DNA of 64,000 nucleotides, taken from Lysinibacillus sphaericus. GTDB lineage: Bacteria > Bacillota > Bacilli > Bacillales_A > Planococcaceae. The position numbers and the translations under genes are program-made. Below are positions 44,007 to 52,665 of the stretch, in pieces; the first letter of the stretch is position 1, and each line of letters begins with the position of its first letter. Under the pieces are notes generated by a model. That model saw only the letters and a list, made by a program, of their open reading frames with translations, was not told where the DNA came from and made no database searches. The stretch spans positions 1 to 64,000 of the forward strand of contig NZ_SADV01000009.1 of the NCBI RefSeq assembly GCF_006864135.1, in the 5' to 3' direction.

Positions 44007-45704
44007 TTACTCCCCCTTAAGCTCTTCCGCTTCTCTAATTGCATCTAGTGTATACTGAATAGATTGTTCAGTAGCCTTACTTAGTCTGTCATATAACTCT
44101 TTATTTTGTTCATAAACACGTTGGTATTTTTGTTCTGGAGTTTCTTCTCCTTGAGCCTCATAATTAGTCATAACATCTAACGTAATAGGATCATTAATAC
44201 GCTCCATAACTACTTTTTTCATTAGTTTTGCTACCTTAATATCTACATCATCTAACGTTTTTAAAATACTAGGAGCAAATTCTGTAGTTAAAGTATTTTT
44301 TTCTAATGCCTGTTGAGCCAACTTTAACTCTAAAATAATATTTTTATAAATTCTTATCTCCTCTCTAGCAGTACTTATATATTTTGCCAAATCTTTTTTG
44401 TTTTCGTTTACACTATATAATTTCACTTCACTATTTCGATTTACAAATTGAAGACAGAAATGTTCAAAGGATTTTTGCTGTATATTCATTATCTTCAATC
44501 CACCCTCTGTACAATTAAAAATTGTATTAGGGTCTTCAATCTGCCTCATTATTTCCTCAAAACTTTCTTTCATAGAAAATAACGAATAGTCTGTCATTAC
44601 CTTATCGCCATAGTATCCTTCTATTTCAAATGCTCCTTGAAAAGTTAGAAACCTTGTATCAGCTGCTTTTAAATTCTTATTTCCCTCTGCATGAGTCTTA
44701 CCTTCAGTATAAGCTAAATCCTGTCCTATTAAGGCTATTGGTCCTGTAGATAGATAACGAGCAATACTTAATGCAAAATTTGCTACCGAGCCACCTCCTA
44801 AAATATTAGGCAAGTCAATTCCAAGTGTATTGTTCATATGCTCCTTATATTTATTTTCCCTAGTATCTAAAAAAGCATATTGTCTATTTTTAAAATTTTG
44901 TTGTATTTTATAATGACTAGTTGAAGCATACATTAGCTCAGCTGACTTAACTTTTAAATCTTTAAAGTGAGAATCATAATTTATTTCAGACCCATCAATT
45001 GTTATGATATAATCAGGTTCAATATTATGTGTTATCAAGGTATTTACAGTTGAACCAGCCGCAATTAATATAACATTTTTTCTAATATCCTTCAGTAAAT
45101 TCAATTGTTTAGTTAATGACGGTCCTCCAGATGCCACTATTACTGGGCAATTATAATATTTTTCTAATACATTTAAAGATCCATTAGTATATGTTGGTAG
45201 CATATTACGAATACTATTTTCCTGCCATGTAACACTCAAATCCCTAACTGTATTATTGTAAACAATGTTTAAATTCTGGAGGTCTTTCACCTTTTTCAAA
45301 ACATTCACATATAAAGAAGGGAAAATTTTATCATAGTTAGGTGCACAAATTACATTGATCTTTCTACTAAAAAAACGGAGCTTTCCTTCAATTGCTTCAT
45401 GTATTGTATCTAAATTATCCCCAAAAACAATATCATATTGTTTAGTATTAAATCTTTCAAAAGTGGTAATAGGTTCAATAAATAATATTTTATCATTACT
45501 TATTTCTTCTTTTACTAGTGCATTAGCAAGGTATCCTCCTCCAAATCCCAAAATAACATTTACGTAATTTTTATTAATCTCTTTCTTTATCAAACTTTCC
45601 GCTTCTCGATTAGGATTATATTTACTATGCAATAAATAACCATTCACTTCAAACGTTTCATTGCCGTCTTTTGCAGTTATACTTTTAATATTTAGTAATT
45701 CCAT
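44007..45704 (-). CDS. Motility accessory factor-like protein, DUF115 (copy 1)
   Basis: A 565-residue Maf-type protein, close to the usual Maf length. The central DUF115 core has VIVASGGPSLTKQLNLL, NVILIAAGSTVNTLITHNIE, PDYIITIDGSEINYD, LGGGSVANFALSIARYLSTG and PIALIGQDLAYTEGKTHAEG. The N-terminal Rossmann-like part includes VILGFGGGYLANALV. Proposed role: transfer of the CMP-activated nonulosonic acid to Ser/Thr of flagellin in the cytoplasm. The ATG at 45704 follows GAGGTGAT; an in-frame extension to 45770 would start with TTG inside the hag terminator. First gene of the modification operon. Confidence 0.88.
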   Translation of the reverse strand: MELLNIKSITAKDGNETFEVNGYLLHSKYNPNREAESLIKKEINKNYVNVILGFGGGYLANALVKEEISNDKILFIEPITTFERFNTKQYDIVFGDNLDTIHEAIEGKLRFFSRKINVICAPNYDKIFPSLYVNVLKKVKDLQNLNIVYNNTVRDLSVTWQENSIRNMLPTYTNGSLNVLEKYYNCPVIVASGGPSLTKQLNLLKDIRKNVILIAAGSTVNTLITHNIEPDYIITIDGSEINYDSHFKDLKVKSAELMYASTSHYKIQQNFKNRQYAFLDTRENKYKEHMNNTLGIDLPNILGGGSVANFALSIARYLSTGPIALIGQDLAYTEGKTHAEGNKNLKAADTRFLTFQGAFEIEGYYGDKVMTDYSLFSMKESFEEIMRQIEDPNTIFNCTEGGLKIMNIQQKSFEHFCLQFVNRNSEVKLYSVNENKKDLAKYISTAREEIRIYKNIILELKLAQQALEKNTLTTEFAPSILKTLDDVDIKVAKLMKKVVMERINDPITLDVMTNYEAQGEETPEQKYQRVYEQNKELYDRLSKATEQSIQYTLDAIREAEELKGE

Positions 45705-45755
45705 ATATATATCTATCACCTCATTTTGTATATCGGCATTTTTTGAAAAAAATAA

Positions 45756-45789
45756 AGAAGGCTCTCTCAATATTCAGAGAGAGCCTTCT
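45756..45789 (-). terminator. Rho-independent terminator of hag
   Basis: A perfect 13-bp stem (AGAAGGCTCTCTC with its complement) with an 8-base loop, followed on the minus strand by TTATTTTTTTC. It lies 14 bases after the flagellin stop and 50 bases before the first Maf gene. Confidence 0.9.
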
Positions 45790-45803
45790 AAAGAATTTAA
45801 GTC

Positions 45804-46616
45804 TTATCGTAATAATTGTAGGACACCTTGAGGTTGTTGATTAGCTTGAGCTAACATAGATTGAGCAGCTTGCATTAAGATATTGTTCTTAGTGAAGCCC
45901 ATCATCTCTTTAGCCATATCTGTATCACGGATACGTGATTCAGCAGCTGTTAAGTTTTCAGAAGTAGCACCTAAGTTGTTGATTGTATGCTCTAAACGGT
46001 TTTGTACTGCACCAAGAGCAGAACGTTGTGTAGATACTGTTTCTAAAGCTTTGTTGATAGTCGAGATAGCTGTGTTAGCTGCAGATTGTTTATCAATCTT
46101 AACTCCACTTACACCAACACCTTTAGCACCCATATCTTTAATAGTTAATGTAATATTTTGGCCTTTGTTCGCACCAATATGGAATACTTTCCCTTTGAAG
46201 CTACTGTTTAATAATTTTTGAGTATTGAACTCTGTATCAGTTGAAATACGAGTAATCTCAGAAGTTAATGCATCTACTTCTTTTTGAAGTGCATCACGAT
46301 CTGTAGATACGTTTGTATCGTTCGCAGATTGTACTGCTAATTCACGCATACGTTGTAGGATAGCGTGTGTTTCGTTAAGAGCACCCTCAGCAGTTTGGAT
46401 TAAAGATACTGAATCTTGAGCGTTTTTAGTCGCCATGTCAAGACCACGGATTTGTCCGCGCATTTTTTCAGAAATTGCTAAACCAGCAGCGTCATCGCCA
46501 GCACGGTTGATTTTGTAACCTGAAGATAATTTCTCTAAGTTTTTAGAAGCTTCAGTGTTGTTGAAAGAAAGATTACGGTGTGTGTTTAAAGCTGAAATGT
46601 TGTGTTGAATTCTCAT
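45804..46616 (-). CDS. hag: Flagellin
   Basis: The filament subunit, 270 residues, short like B. subtilis Hag (304). The N-terminal D0/D1 region (RIQHNISALNTHRNL, SSGYKINRAGDDAAGLAISEKM) and C-terminal D1/D0 region (TAAESRIRDTDMAKEMM, MLAQANQQPQGVLQLLR) are nearly all of the protein; the variable middle is only about 60 residues (SSFKGKVFHIGANKGQNITL). Few surface Ser/Thr are therefore available, which limits possible glycosylation sites. It is expressed from a sigma-D promoter and carries a CsrA-type leader hairpin. The following operon holds Maf, Leg and FliB genes. Confidence 0.97.
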   Translation of the reverse strand: MRIQHNISALNTHRNLSFNNTEASKNLEKLSSGYKINRAGDDAAGLAISEKMRGQIRGLDMATKNAQDSVSLIQTAEGALNETHAILQRMRELAVQSANDTNVSTDRDALQKEVDALTSEITRISTDTEFNTQKLLNSSFKGKVFHIGANKGQNITLTIKDMGAKGVGVSGVKIDKQSAANTAISTINKALETVSTQRSALGAVQNRLEHTINNLGATSENLTAAESRIRDTDMAKEMMGFTKNNILMQAAQSMLAQANQQPQGVLQLLR

Positions 46617-46647
46617 TTGGAATTCCTCCTTGAATGTTTGTTTTTGT

Positions 46648-46669
46648 TATTCCACATCCGTGTGGAATA
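46648..46669 (-). promoter_or_regulatory. CsrA-binding hairpin in the hag leader
   Basis: A perfect 9-bp stem (TATTCCACA with TGTGGAATA) whose loop is CGGA on the transcript. The strand reads CACACGGATGTG, close to the CsrA target ACARGGAUGU. A second GGA lies in the ribosome site AAGGAGGAAT (about 46619-46628). CsrA bridging of two such sites represses hag translation in B. subtilis. The csrA-fliW pair is 200 bases upstream. Confidence 0.8.
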
Positions 46670-46713
46670 TCGGATTAGGTAGTATGTATGTACTTCCTGC
46701 CCCTTACATTCTA

Positions 46714-46740
46714 TATATCGTAATTAGTTGGAAATGTTTA
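46714..46740 (-). promoter_or_regulatory. Sigma-D promoter of hag
   Basis: On the minus strand TAAA (46737-46740), 15 bases, then ACGATATA (46714-46721), close to TAAA-N15-GCCGATAT. The predicted transcript would begin near 46707 and include the CsrA hairpin. Confidence 0.75.
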
Positions 46741-46818
46741 ATAGTTTTTTTAAAGTTTTTTTATTTTTTTTATGTAATAGATTACTAAATTTAAAATTAT
46801 TGCTAAAGCATATATACA

Positions 46819-47037
46819 TTATTTTTTCTTTAGCTGCTCCAAGAAGTTTGATGATGCTGACAACGCTTCCTTATTCTGTGCTTGGATAGCTTCAAAAACC
46901 TCGGAACGATGTACTTTCACTGTTTTTGGTGCAACAATGCCAATTTTAATTTGTTCGCCATCCACTGCTAATATTTTAATTTCAATTTGGTCACCTATCA
47001 TAATAGATTCATCTTTTTTACGTGAAAGGACTAGCAT
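46819..47037 (-). CDS. csrA: Carbon storage regulator CsrA
   Basis: A 72-residue CsrA with the typical start [20 protein letters not shown] and the core [21 protein letters not shown], including the RNA-binding Arg near position 44. It blocks flagellin translation by binding the hag leader. The start codon overlaps the stop of fliW (TAATG), giving translational coupling. Confidence 0.96.
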   Translation of the reverse strand: MLVLSRKKDESIMIGDQIEIKILAVDGEQIKIGIVAPKTVKVHRSEVFEAIQAQNKEALSASSNFLEQLKKK

Positions 47038-47480
47038 TATTTCGCACTTCCTTCCAATGTTTGCATTGGGTAGCGTAACGGATAGGATTTATTATCTTGG
47101 AGGACAATTTGTTTACCAAGTTTTTTATCCATGTTAATAATGATAGGTGCTAACAAATTAATAGTAGAATTCTCTAAAGTTTCTTTCATTGTAACAATAG
47201 TGTATGTAAGAACATTCTCTTCTTTTTCAATTTGTAGTTGCTCACGATCATCTTCACTAATATCAAAGCTATAATCTTTTTTGAAGGCAAATGGATACGC
47301 TATGACAAAACCAATTTCCATTTGATCAACTGATTGAAGTAATACTAATGGCAGGTTTGCGTCTATAGGTAGTAACACAAATTTTTTGTATTCTTCCAAA
47401 CCTAATAAGCCTTGCTCAAATGTCAGAATATCTTGTTCTACAATTTCGATTTCACCTAAAAATTTAGTAGCTATTTTCAT
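47037..47480 (-). CDS. fliW: Flagellar assembly factor FliW
   Basis: A 147-residue FliW ([33 protein letters not shown] at the start; [11 protein letters not shown]). FliW binds free flagellin or CsrA, forming the FliW-flagellin-CsrA switch that matches flagellin synthesis with export. In order with yviE upstream and csrA downstream, as in B. subtilis. Confidence 0.95.
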   Translation of the reverse strand: MKIATKFLGEIEIVEQDILTFEQGLLGLEEYKKFVLLPIDANLPLVLLQSVDQMEIGFVIAYPFAFKKDYSFDISEDDREQLQIEKEENVLTYTIVTMKETLENSTINLLAPIIINMDKKLGKQIVLQDNKSYPLRYPMQTLEGSAK

Positions 47481-47496
47481 TCTTTTATGCGCTCCT

Positions 47497-48060
47497 TTAG
47501 ATAATTACGTCGATGTTAACATCTGGTCTTTGTACCATTGTACTAGTTACTTTACCAGGTGTGTAGTCATGTATAGGTTTATTCACCTTTGCGTCAATTA
47601 TTGGATCTCTTTTCTCAATATTGATGTCTGTAGTACCTGGTGTATAGTCAATCTTCACAGAACCTACAGATGGGACAAATTTAATATTAAACGGAGTACG
47701 ATGAGGACCATGATTCTGTTTTGCGATATTTTGAATTATCGCACGTCCTTGTCCTTTACCTGCATTCTCCATTAAAAGACGTCCTTCGCTTGCTCTACGT
47801 GCCATCCCCTGAAGTGCTCCTTGTTTACCTTCTTCAGCATAGTTTGCACTTGATTCCAAAGGACCAAACATCCCTATATCTCGTCTAGCTTGAGAAGAGT
47901 CGATTTGTAAAACACCTTTAGTTGTATGAATCTCCAAGATAGCAGCTGGTTGTTCAATAGATTGAGTAGCTCTTGGCTGTTCAATTTGCTGTTGAGGCTT
48001 GCTAATTTCAAGTTCTATTTTTGCATCGGTTGTTTGAATTTGAATTTGTGGAAATCGCAT
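47497..48060 (-). CDS. yviE: YviE-like protein (DUF6470)
   Basis: A 187-residue protein of the YviE family found between flgL and fliW in Bacillaceae ([21 protein letters not shown] start; [37 protein letters not shown]). No enzymatic motif. The role is unknown, but conservation of its place suggests a motility function. Confidence 0.88.
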   Translation of the reverse strand: MRFPQIQIQTTDAKIELEISKPQQQIEQPRATQSIEQPAAILEIHTTKGVLQIDSSQARRDIGMFGPLESSANYAEEGKQGALQGMARRASEGRLLMENAGKGQGRAIIQNIAKQNHGPHRTPFNIKFVPSVGSVKIDYTPGTTDINIEKRDPIIDAKVNKPIHDYTPGKVTSTMVQRPDVNIDVII

Positions 48061-48082
48061 TTACTATTCTCCTTTCAATAAA

Positions 48083-48109
48083 AGCGCCTGAACATATTGT
48101 TCAAACGCT
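48083..48109 (-). terminator. Hairpin between flgL and yviE
   Basis: Arms AGCGTTTGAAC and GTTCAGGCGCT followed by TTTTATTG on the minus strand, just ahead of the yviE ribosome site. It may attenuate rather than end the operon. Confidence 0.55.
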
Positions 48110-48131
48110 CTGTTATTCATTATAAAGTTTA

Positions 48132-48154
48132 CCCCTGTCGCTTCGCTTTCGGGG
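48132..48154. repeat. Solo copy of the CTGTCGCTTCGCTTTCG module
   Basis: CCCCTGTCGCTTCGCTTTCG with GGG after it: the recurring module alone, with its ends as inverted CCCC/GGGG. It lies in the flgL-yviE gap. Confidence 0.6.
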
Positions 48155-48170
48155 CAGAACCTTGTAGATT

Positions 48171-49091
48171 TTATCGGATAAAATCTACTAAGGTTTGCTG
48201 AATGATTTTTGCTCCTACCGATAGAGCGGCTTGGTGAATAGATTCCTGTGTAACCATATCTGTAATCGTCTTCGCATAGTCTGTGTCTTCATTTTTAGAT
48301 AGTTGTTTTGTTACATTTACTTCTTGAAGACTTAGTCGATTTTCCATCATCTCTACACGATTTTGACGAGCGCCGACATCTGCTCTTACAGCCAATGCAT
48401 TTTCATAAATACCATCTAATCCAGGAATTTTATTAGCACCATTTGTGACTTCTAAACCGAGTGCATTGCCAATCTCCGGACCTGTTGCCCCACTTTCTAA
48501 AAGTGTTGTTACGTGCGTCATAAACCCATCAATATTCTCAAATAAATCAGCACCTTGAGTATTAATATTCATCGAGATACCATCAAAAACGTTGATTTCA
48601 ATCGGCTTATTTCCCCCAGTAGAAATTGCTGGGTTTTGCGGACCTGTTTTATCCGTATAAAGTGGTAGGTTTGTGTGCGTGCCTGAAAAAATATAGTTTT
48701 CGCCCACTTTTGTATTGGCGATATCACGCAATTGTTCCTTAATCTGTTGCATTTCTGCATTGATCTTTTGACGATCATCAGCGGTATTTGTATCGTTAGC
48801 CGCTTGTACAATAAGCTCCTTTACACGTTTTAAAGCTCCGCCTACTTGATCAAGCGCTTCGTCTGTTGTATCTAACCATGTATTTGCTTCACGTAGATTT
48901 CGTTGGTATTGTTGGTTTTTATCAAGATCTATACGATAGCCCATTCCCTTTACTGCTACAACTGGATCATCGGATGGTCTAGTAATTACTTTACCTGAGT
49001 CCAACATATTTTGATATTTAGACATTTTACTATAGCTTGTATTTAAATTGCGTAGCATATTACTCGACATCATTGATTGTGTAACGCGCAT
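48171..49091 (-). CDS. flgL: Hook-filament junction protein FlgL
   Basis: A 306-residue FlgL (HAP3). The flagellin-like ends are clear (RVTQSMMSSNMLRNLNTSYSK, KVITRPSDDPVVAVKGM; C-terminal ESIHQAALSVGAKIIQQTLVDF). It forms the junction between hook and filament with FlgK. It follows flgK after 29 bases. Confidence 0.95.
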   Translation of the reverse strand: MRVTQSMMSSNMLRNLNTSYSKMSKYQNMLDSGKVITRPSDDPVVAVKGMGYRIDLDKNQQYQRNLREANTWLDTTDEALDQVGGALKRVKELIVQAANDTNTADDRQKINAEMQQIKEQLRDIANTKVGENYIFSGTHTNLPLYTDKTGPQNPAISTGGNKPIEINVFDGISMNINTQGADLFENIDGFMTHVTTLLESGATGPEIGNALGLEVTNGANKIPGLDGIYENALAVRADVGARQNRVEMMENRLSLQEVNVTKQLSKNEDTDYAKTITDMVTQESIHQAALSVGAKIIQQTLVDFIR

Positions 49092-49120
49092 AAATTTATC
49101 TCCTCTCAGTTAAGTGGCTA

Positions 49121-50662
49121 TTATAGCCCTACTCTTCCCATACCGTTGATGATTTTATCTAATGTTTCATCTACCACTGTAATCATACGTGCATTGGCAT
49201 TGTATGCTTGCTGGAATGTAATCATATTAGTCATCTCTTCATCTAAGGAAACTGAGTTCATAGAATTACGACGCTTAAAGATTTCCAAATGCATTGTTTC
49301 AGAATTAAATGCACTACGTTCAGCTTCCTGTCCCTTAACCGCTAAGTCCCCTACTAATGATTTATAATAGTTTTGGAATGTACCTTTCTTTAAGTTATCT
49401 TGAGCCTGCGATTGTAGCGCCGCTAACTTACGCATGTTTTCGTTATTACCTTCCTCACCCTTCGCCCCAGATACAGCTACCTGCTTCGGATCAGTAATTA
49501 CTACGTTAAAATCACGTGCAGTCGTCCCAGAGAAAAAGTTCTGACCTGTACTATCATCTAAACCAAAACCTTTACTATGAACTTCATTAAATTTTGTTAT
49601 AAATTCATTTGCTAGTTTATCTAAATTAGCAAGCATTTCTGGATAAGTACCTTGTCCACCGCTATGCCCATACGCATCAATCAATGCACGTAATGTACCT
49701 TTACCAGGTTCCATTTGCTTGTAATCAATTGCAATTCCATTCGCTGGATCTCCTGGTGGCTCGCCAACAGCTGCAATTTTAATTTCCTTAAAGTTAGCAT
49801 AGCTCCCTGTCGCTTGATCATCTACATCACCATCAATGCGCTGATTGTTCGTGTCCATCGTTGCAAGTGCAGCGTATTGTCTACCATCCACTAATTTAAT
49901 AGGAGTACCATCCGCTGATACATATGTAATCGTCATTGAACCTTCAGCAACATCTTTTGCTAAACCACCTGATTTTTGCAATGAAACCGTTACAGGAATG
50001 TATTCATTTAACTGATCTACTAATACATCACGTGCATCATATAAATCATTTGGCACATAACCACTCGGTTCAACTTCTTGAATTTGTTTATTAAGAGCTG
50101 CAATTTGTTTAAGAATTGAATTCACTTTATCCGTCGATACATTAATTTCATTCCCGATATTACCTTGGATCTGTTTCAGCTGTCTATCCATATATTTAAA
50201 TGACTCAGCAATTGCAACACCTTTAGAAATTAATACTTGACGTGCAGCTGTATCTTTTGGGTTGTCAATAACATCTTCCATCGACTTCCAAAAATCTGTA
50301 AAAGATTGGTTAATACCAAACTCTGAAGGCTCTGACATGATATCTTCCATCTGCGAAATCGATTTTGCTGTTGAATCCCAATAACCTAACTTATTCGTTT
50401 CCTGGCGATATTGTCGATCAGTAAATTGATCGCGCATGCGTTGAATCGAGCTTACTTCTACCCCTGTTCCAAGATGTCCAGGATAGACAGGCTGATTTAA
50501 GCCTGGACTTGGAAAACCAGGAGTTGCTTGCATATTTGCTCGTTGGCGAGTGTAACCTAATGTATTTGCATTGGAAATATTATGTCCTGTTGTGTATAAA
50601 GCTGTTTGTTGTGTAAATAAGCCACGTTTACTAGCTTCTAAGCCCATAAATGTAGAGCGCAT
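49121..50662 (-). CDS. flgK: Hook-filament junction protein FlgK
   Basis: A 513-residue FlgK (HAP1), with the rod/hook-type N-terminus (STFMGLEASKRGLFTQQTALYTTGHNISNANTLGYTRQR region) and C-terminal SLDEEMTNMITFQQAYNANARMITVVDETLDKIIN. It links hook to filament. A good ribosome site (GGGAGG) precedes the ATG, and flgN lies 51 bases upstream. Confidence 0.96.
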   Translation of the reverse strand: MRSTFMGLEASKRGLFTQQTALYTTGHNISNANTLGYTRQRANMQATPGFPSPGLNQPVYPGHLGTGVEVSSIQRMRDQFTDRQYRQETNKLGYWDSTAKSISQMEDIMSEPSEFGINQSFTDFWKSMEDVIDNPKDTAARQVLISKGVAIAESFKYMDRQLKQIQGNIGNEINVSTDKVNSILKQIAALNKQIQEVEPSGYVPNDLYDARDVLVDQLNEYIPVTVSLQKSGGLAKDVAEGSMTITYVSADGTPIKLVDGRQYAALATMDTNNQRIDGDVDDQATGSYANFKEIKIAAVGEPPGDPANGIAIDYKQMEPGKGTLRALIDAYGHSGGQGTYPEMLANLDKLANEFITKFNEVHSKGFGLDDSTGQNFFSGTTARDFNVVITDPKQVAVSGAKGEEGNNENMRKLAALQSQAQDNLKKGTFQNYYKSLVGDLAVKGQEAERSAFNSETMHLEIFKRRNSMNSVSLDEEMTNMITFQQAYNANARMITVVDETLDKIINGMGRVGL

Positions 50663-50713
50663 TCTTTTTCCTCCCTTAATAACCGTTTTTCAGCAATTGA
50701 TTTCTTAAAAAGA

Positions 50714-51226
50714 CTATGCTTGAGAATCGAAATATGATTTTTTTGCCACTGTATTTGTGCCACGAACCTCATTGCCAGAATAGTTGATTTGCTCAGGACG
50801 AGGTTGTAAAGCATCCAATGTAAAGTTGACAAATTGTAGTGATTGGAACACTAGCTTTTGATTTAAATCATTTTGTTTTTTTAAGTCGTTAATGATTTGC
50901 AATAATCGATTGCGTACTGCTGAGAGCGTATCTTTTTCAGTCTGTTGTTCAGCAGCCTCGATGACATCAGCGACAGTTGCTTTGTCAGTTGAAGCAATTC
51001 CTTTTGCTTCAAGGTAGTCCGTTACCTGTTTCTGACGCTGTTGCTCGAGCTTATCGATGGCCGCTACATGCGCCTGCTCATCCTTGAGCATTTGGTCCAG
51101 TGCTTCGATATCACCAGCTGTAATGATTTCAGTCTTTTTTACGGCTAGTTCAAATAAGCTTTTATGCATTCTTTCTAGCTTTGTTAATGTAGAACAGATC
51201 GCTTCTGTAGACATTTTGCTAAGCAC
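50714..51226 (-). CDS. flgN: FlgN-type export chaperone
   Basis: A 170-residue helical protein (HKSLFELAVKKTEIITAGDIE, LNQKLVFQSLQFVNFTLDAL) of the FlgN family, the chaperone for FlgK and FlgL. It lies between flgM and flgK as yvyG does in B. subtilis. Confidence 0.92.
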   Translation of the reverse strand: MLSKMSTEAICSTLTKLERMHKSLFELAVKKTEIITAGDIEALDQMLKDEQAHVAAIDKLEQQRQKQVTDYLEAKGIASTDKATVADVIEAAEQQTEKDTLSAVRNRLLQIINDLKKQNDLNQKLVFQSLQFVNFTLDALQPRPEQINYSGNEVRGTNTVAKKSYFDSQA

Positions 51227-51241
51227 CCTTTCTGATATTCC

Positions 51242-51502
51242 TTAGAAACGATAATATTTCAGCATATCTTCTGCAACTTTGCGAGCGTCCACTTTGTATT
51301 CACCAGAAGCGATATCTTTTTTTAGTTGTTGCACGCGTTCTGCACGCTCTGTGCTGTATGTTGAAACTCCTTGCATCTCCTGTGCAGTCTTAGAAATTTC
51401 GATTTTATCTGCGAAGGATGCTTTGTTCGTACTTGATTTTACATTGCGCACCTGATTTTTATAGGCGTTCACTGCATTAATCCCATAAGATGTAATTTTC
51501 AT
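51242..51502 (-). CDS. flgM: Anti-sigma-D factor FlgM
   Basis: An 86-residue FlgM (KITSYGINAVNAYKNQ start; AERVQQLKKDIASGEYKVDARKVAEDML at the C-terminus). It holds sigma-D inactive until the hook is complete. First gene of flgM-flgN-flgK-flgL. Confidence 0.95.
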   Translation of the reverse strand: MKITSYGINAVNAYKNQVRNVKSSTNKASFADKIEISKTAQEMQGVSTYSTERAERVQQLKKDIASGEYKVDARKVAEDMLKYYRF

Positions 51503-51539
51503 TTAATCCCCCCCTATCTAAAAAGCTTATCTTCCTATT

Positions 51540-51566
51540 ATTTCGGATTGTCTCACATAATGTTAA
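51540..51566 (-). promoter_or_regulatory. Possible sigma-D promoter of flgM
   Basis: On the minus strand TTAA (51563-51566), 15 bases, TCCGAAAT (51540-51547), similar to TAAA-N15-GCCGATAT. In B. subtilis flgM is autoregulated through sigma-D. Confidence 0.5.
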
Positions 51567-51582
51567 GTTTTCAAATGTAAAA

Positions 51583-51616
51583 AAGTGTGCTAATTTTGTT
51601 TAAAATTAACACACTT
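51583..51616 (-). terminator. Rho-independent terminator after yvyF
   Basis: Arms AAGTGTGTTAATTTT and AAAATTAGCACACTT followed by TTTT on the minus strand. It lies beyond repeat element R5 and would end transcripts from the comF-yvyF operon. Confidence 0.82.
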
Positions 51617-51624
51617 CAGGCTTA

Positions 51625-51957
51625 TCAATTATGCCTCGGCATATTAGCGTCCGGAATCGGCTTTGTGCTTAGGCCTGCGTGATGCAAGTCAGTTAGCCGT
51701 TATCGCATGGATGCGATGATTTTAGGCTAACATCCTAAATTGAACTCCTGTCCAAATCCGTGAAATCCGACAGAGGATTTGGACCAACGTGATGTTGGTC
51801 ACTCAGTCGTTGTTGCTGTCGCTTCGCTTTCGCACAGATAAATTGCCACAGGACGTGGCTTTCTTAGACTGAGTTCCTTTATTTCAGCGGATGTCTTTTG
51901 TACCAAAAACATAGCGACAGGTACAGGTGTTTGGACACTCGCTGAAAGAAGTTAACG
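51625..51957 (+). repeat. Mosaic intergenic element R5, composite
   Basis: Begins TCAATTATGCCTCGGCATAT and GCGTCCGGAATCGGCTTTGTG. Two covarying hairpins follow. First: outer arms GTTAGCC (51692-51698) and GGCTAAC (51725-51731), inner ATCGCA and TGCGAT. Second: outer arms CTCAGTC (51802-51808) and GACTGAG (51867-51873), inner GCCAC and GTGGC, with the GTTGCTGTCGCTTCGCTTTC module inserted between the outer and inner arms. It ends CTGAAAGAAGTTAAC, whose TTA is the complement of the yvyF stop codon. Confidence 0.78.
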
Positions 51958-52365
51958 TTTTCGTTCTGCGTGATATGTTACACGATCACGTTCTGCCACA
52001 CTCTCACGGAACTCCTTCGCCGCTTCAAATGTACGTAGCTCCGTTTTTAATTCATCCTGACATTTTGTACAAAGCTTGCCTGTTGTCGTTAGGTGACCAC
52101 AGTTATCACATGGGTAGCCAAGATTAGGAAACATCGCAGTCTGTAAGCGCCCCTTACGTACCCATTTATACAATAGCTCCTCTTCAGCTCCAGTGGCTTC
52201 AACAATACGTTCTACTGTCGCAGCACGGTTTTCACGTTTACGTAAAAAGCGATAAACGATTTGATATAAGTCCTCTTCAGATTGCGCACACTTATGACAT
52301 ACTTCTCTGACCCCTGTATAATTAAAAAACTCATTACATTTCGGACAATTACGAACCTCTGCCAT
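51952..52365 (-). CDS. yvyF: YvyF-like flagellar operon protein
   Basis: A 137-residue zinc-ribbon protein. Cysteine pairs CPKCNEFF and CHKCAQSEEDLYQIV, then CDNCGHLTTTGKLCTKCQ, with a helix-turn-helix-like stretch between (AATVERIVEATGAEEELLYKWV). It belongs to the flagellar operon protein family TIGR03826. B. subtilis YvyF sits in the same place before flgM. Function is unknown; a role in flagellar gene control is possible. Confidence 0.88.
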   Translation of the reverse strand: MAEVRNCPKCNEFFNYTGVREVCHKCAQSEEDLYQIVYRFLRKRENRAATVERIVEATGAEEELLYKWVRKGRLQTAMFPNLGYPCDNCGHLTTTGKLCTKCQDELKTELRTFEAAKEFRESVAERDRVTYHAERKR

Positions 52366-52385
52366 CTACTCTTCCTCCTCTTAAA

Positions 52386-52600
52386 TCAATTTCGCCTTGG
52401 CGTAATTGTAGCTGACGCTTTGCTTTCGCTACAGATAAACAATGCGTCCGGGTTTTGAATTGTGCCCGCACAATTCAAAATCCGTGACATCCGCCGGAGG
52501 CTTTATTTTCATTCAGTAGGTGTCTGGGAACCCACTGAAAAGTGATCACATCCGTATTCATCTCCCTACTTTCATAAGTGGAGATCGTTTTCTGAATGAA
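52386..52600 (+). repeat. Mosaic intergenic element R6
   Basis: Block order: TCAATTTCGCCTTGGCGTAA, a GTAGCTGACGCTTTGCTTTC module with AGATAAACAATGCG, GTCCGGGTTTTGAATTGTG, TGACATCCGCCGGAGGCTTT, then hairpins including CAGTAGGTG...CCCACTG and a CCGTATTCATCTC block. It lies between comFC and yvyF inside their operon. Confidence 0.75.
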
Positions 52601-52665
52601 AATAATAACTGCTAGCTACGAATCTTATTTACTCGTAATCTATTATACACAATGCATTAGCATTT

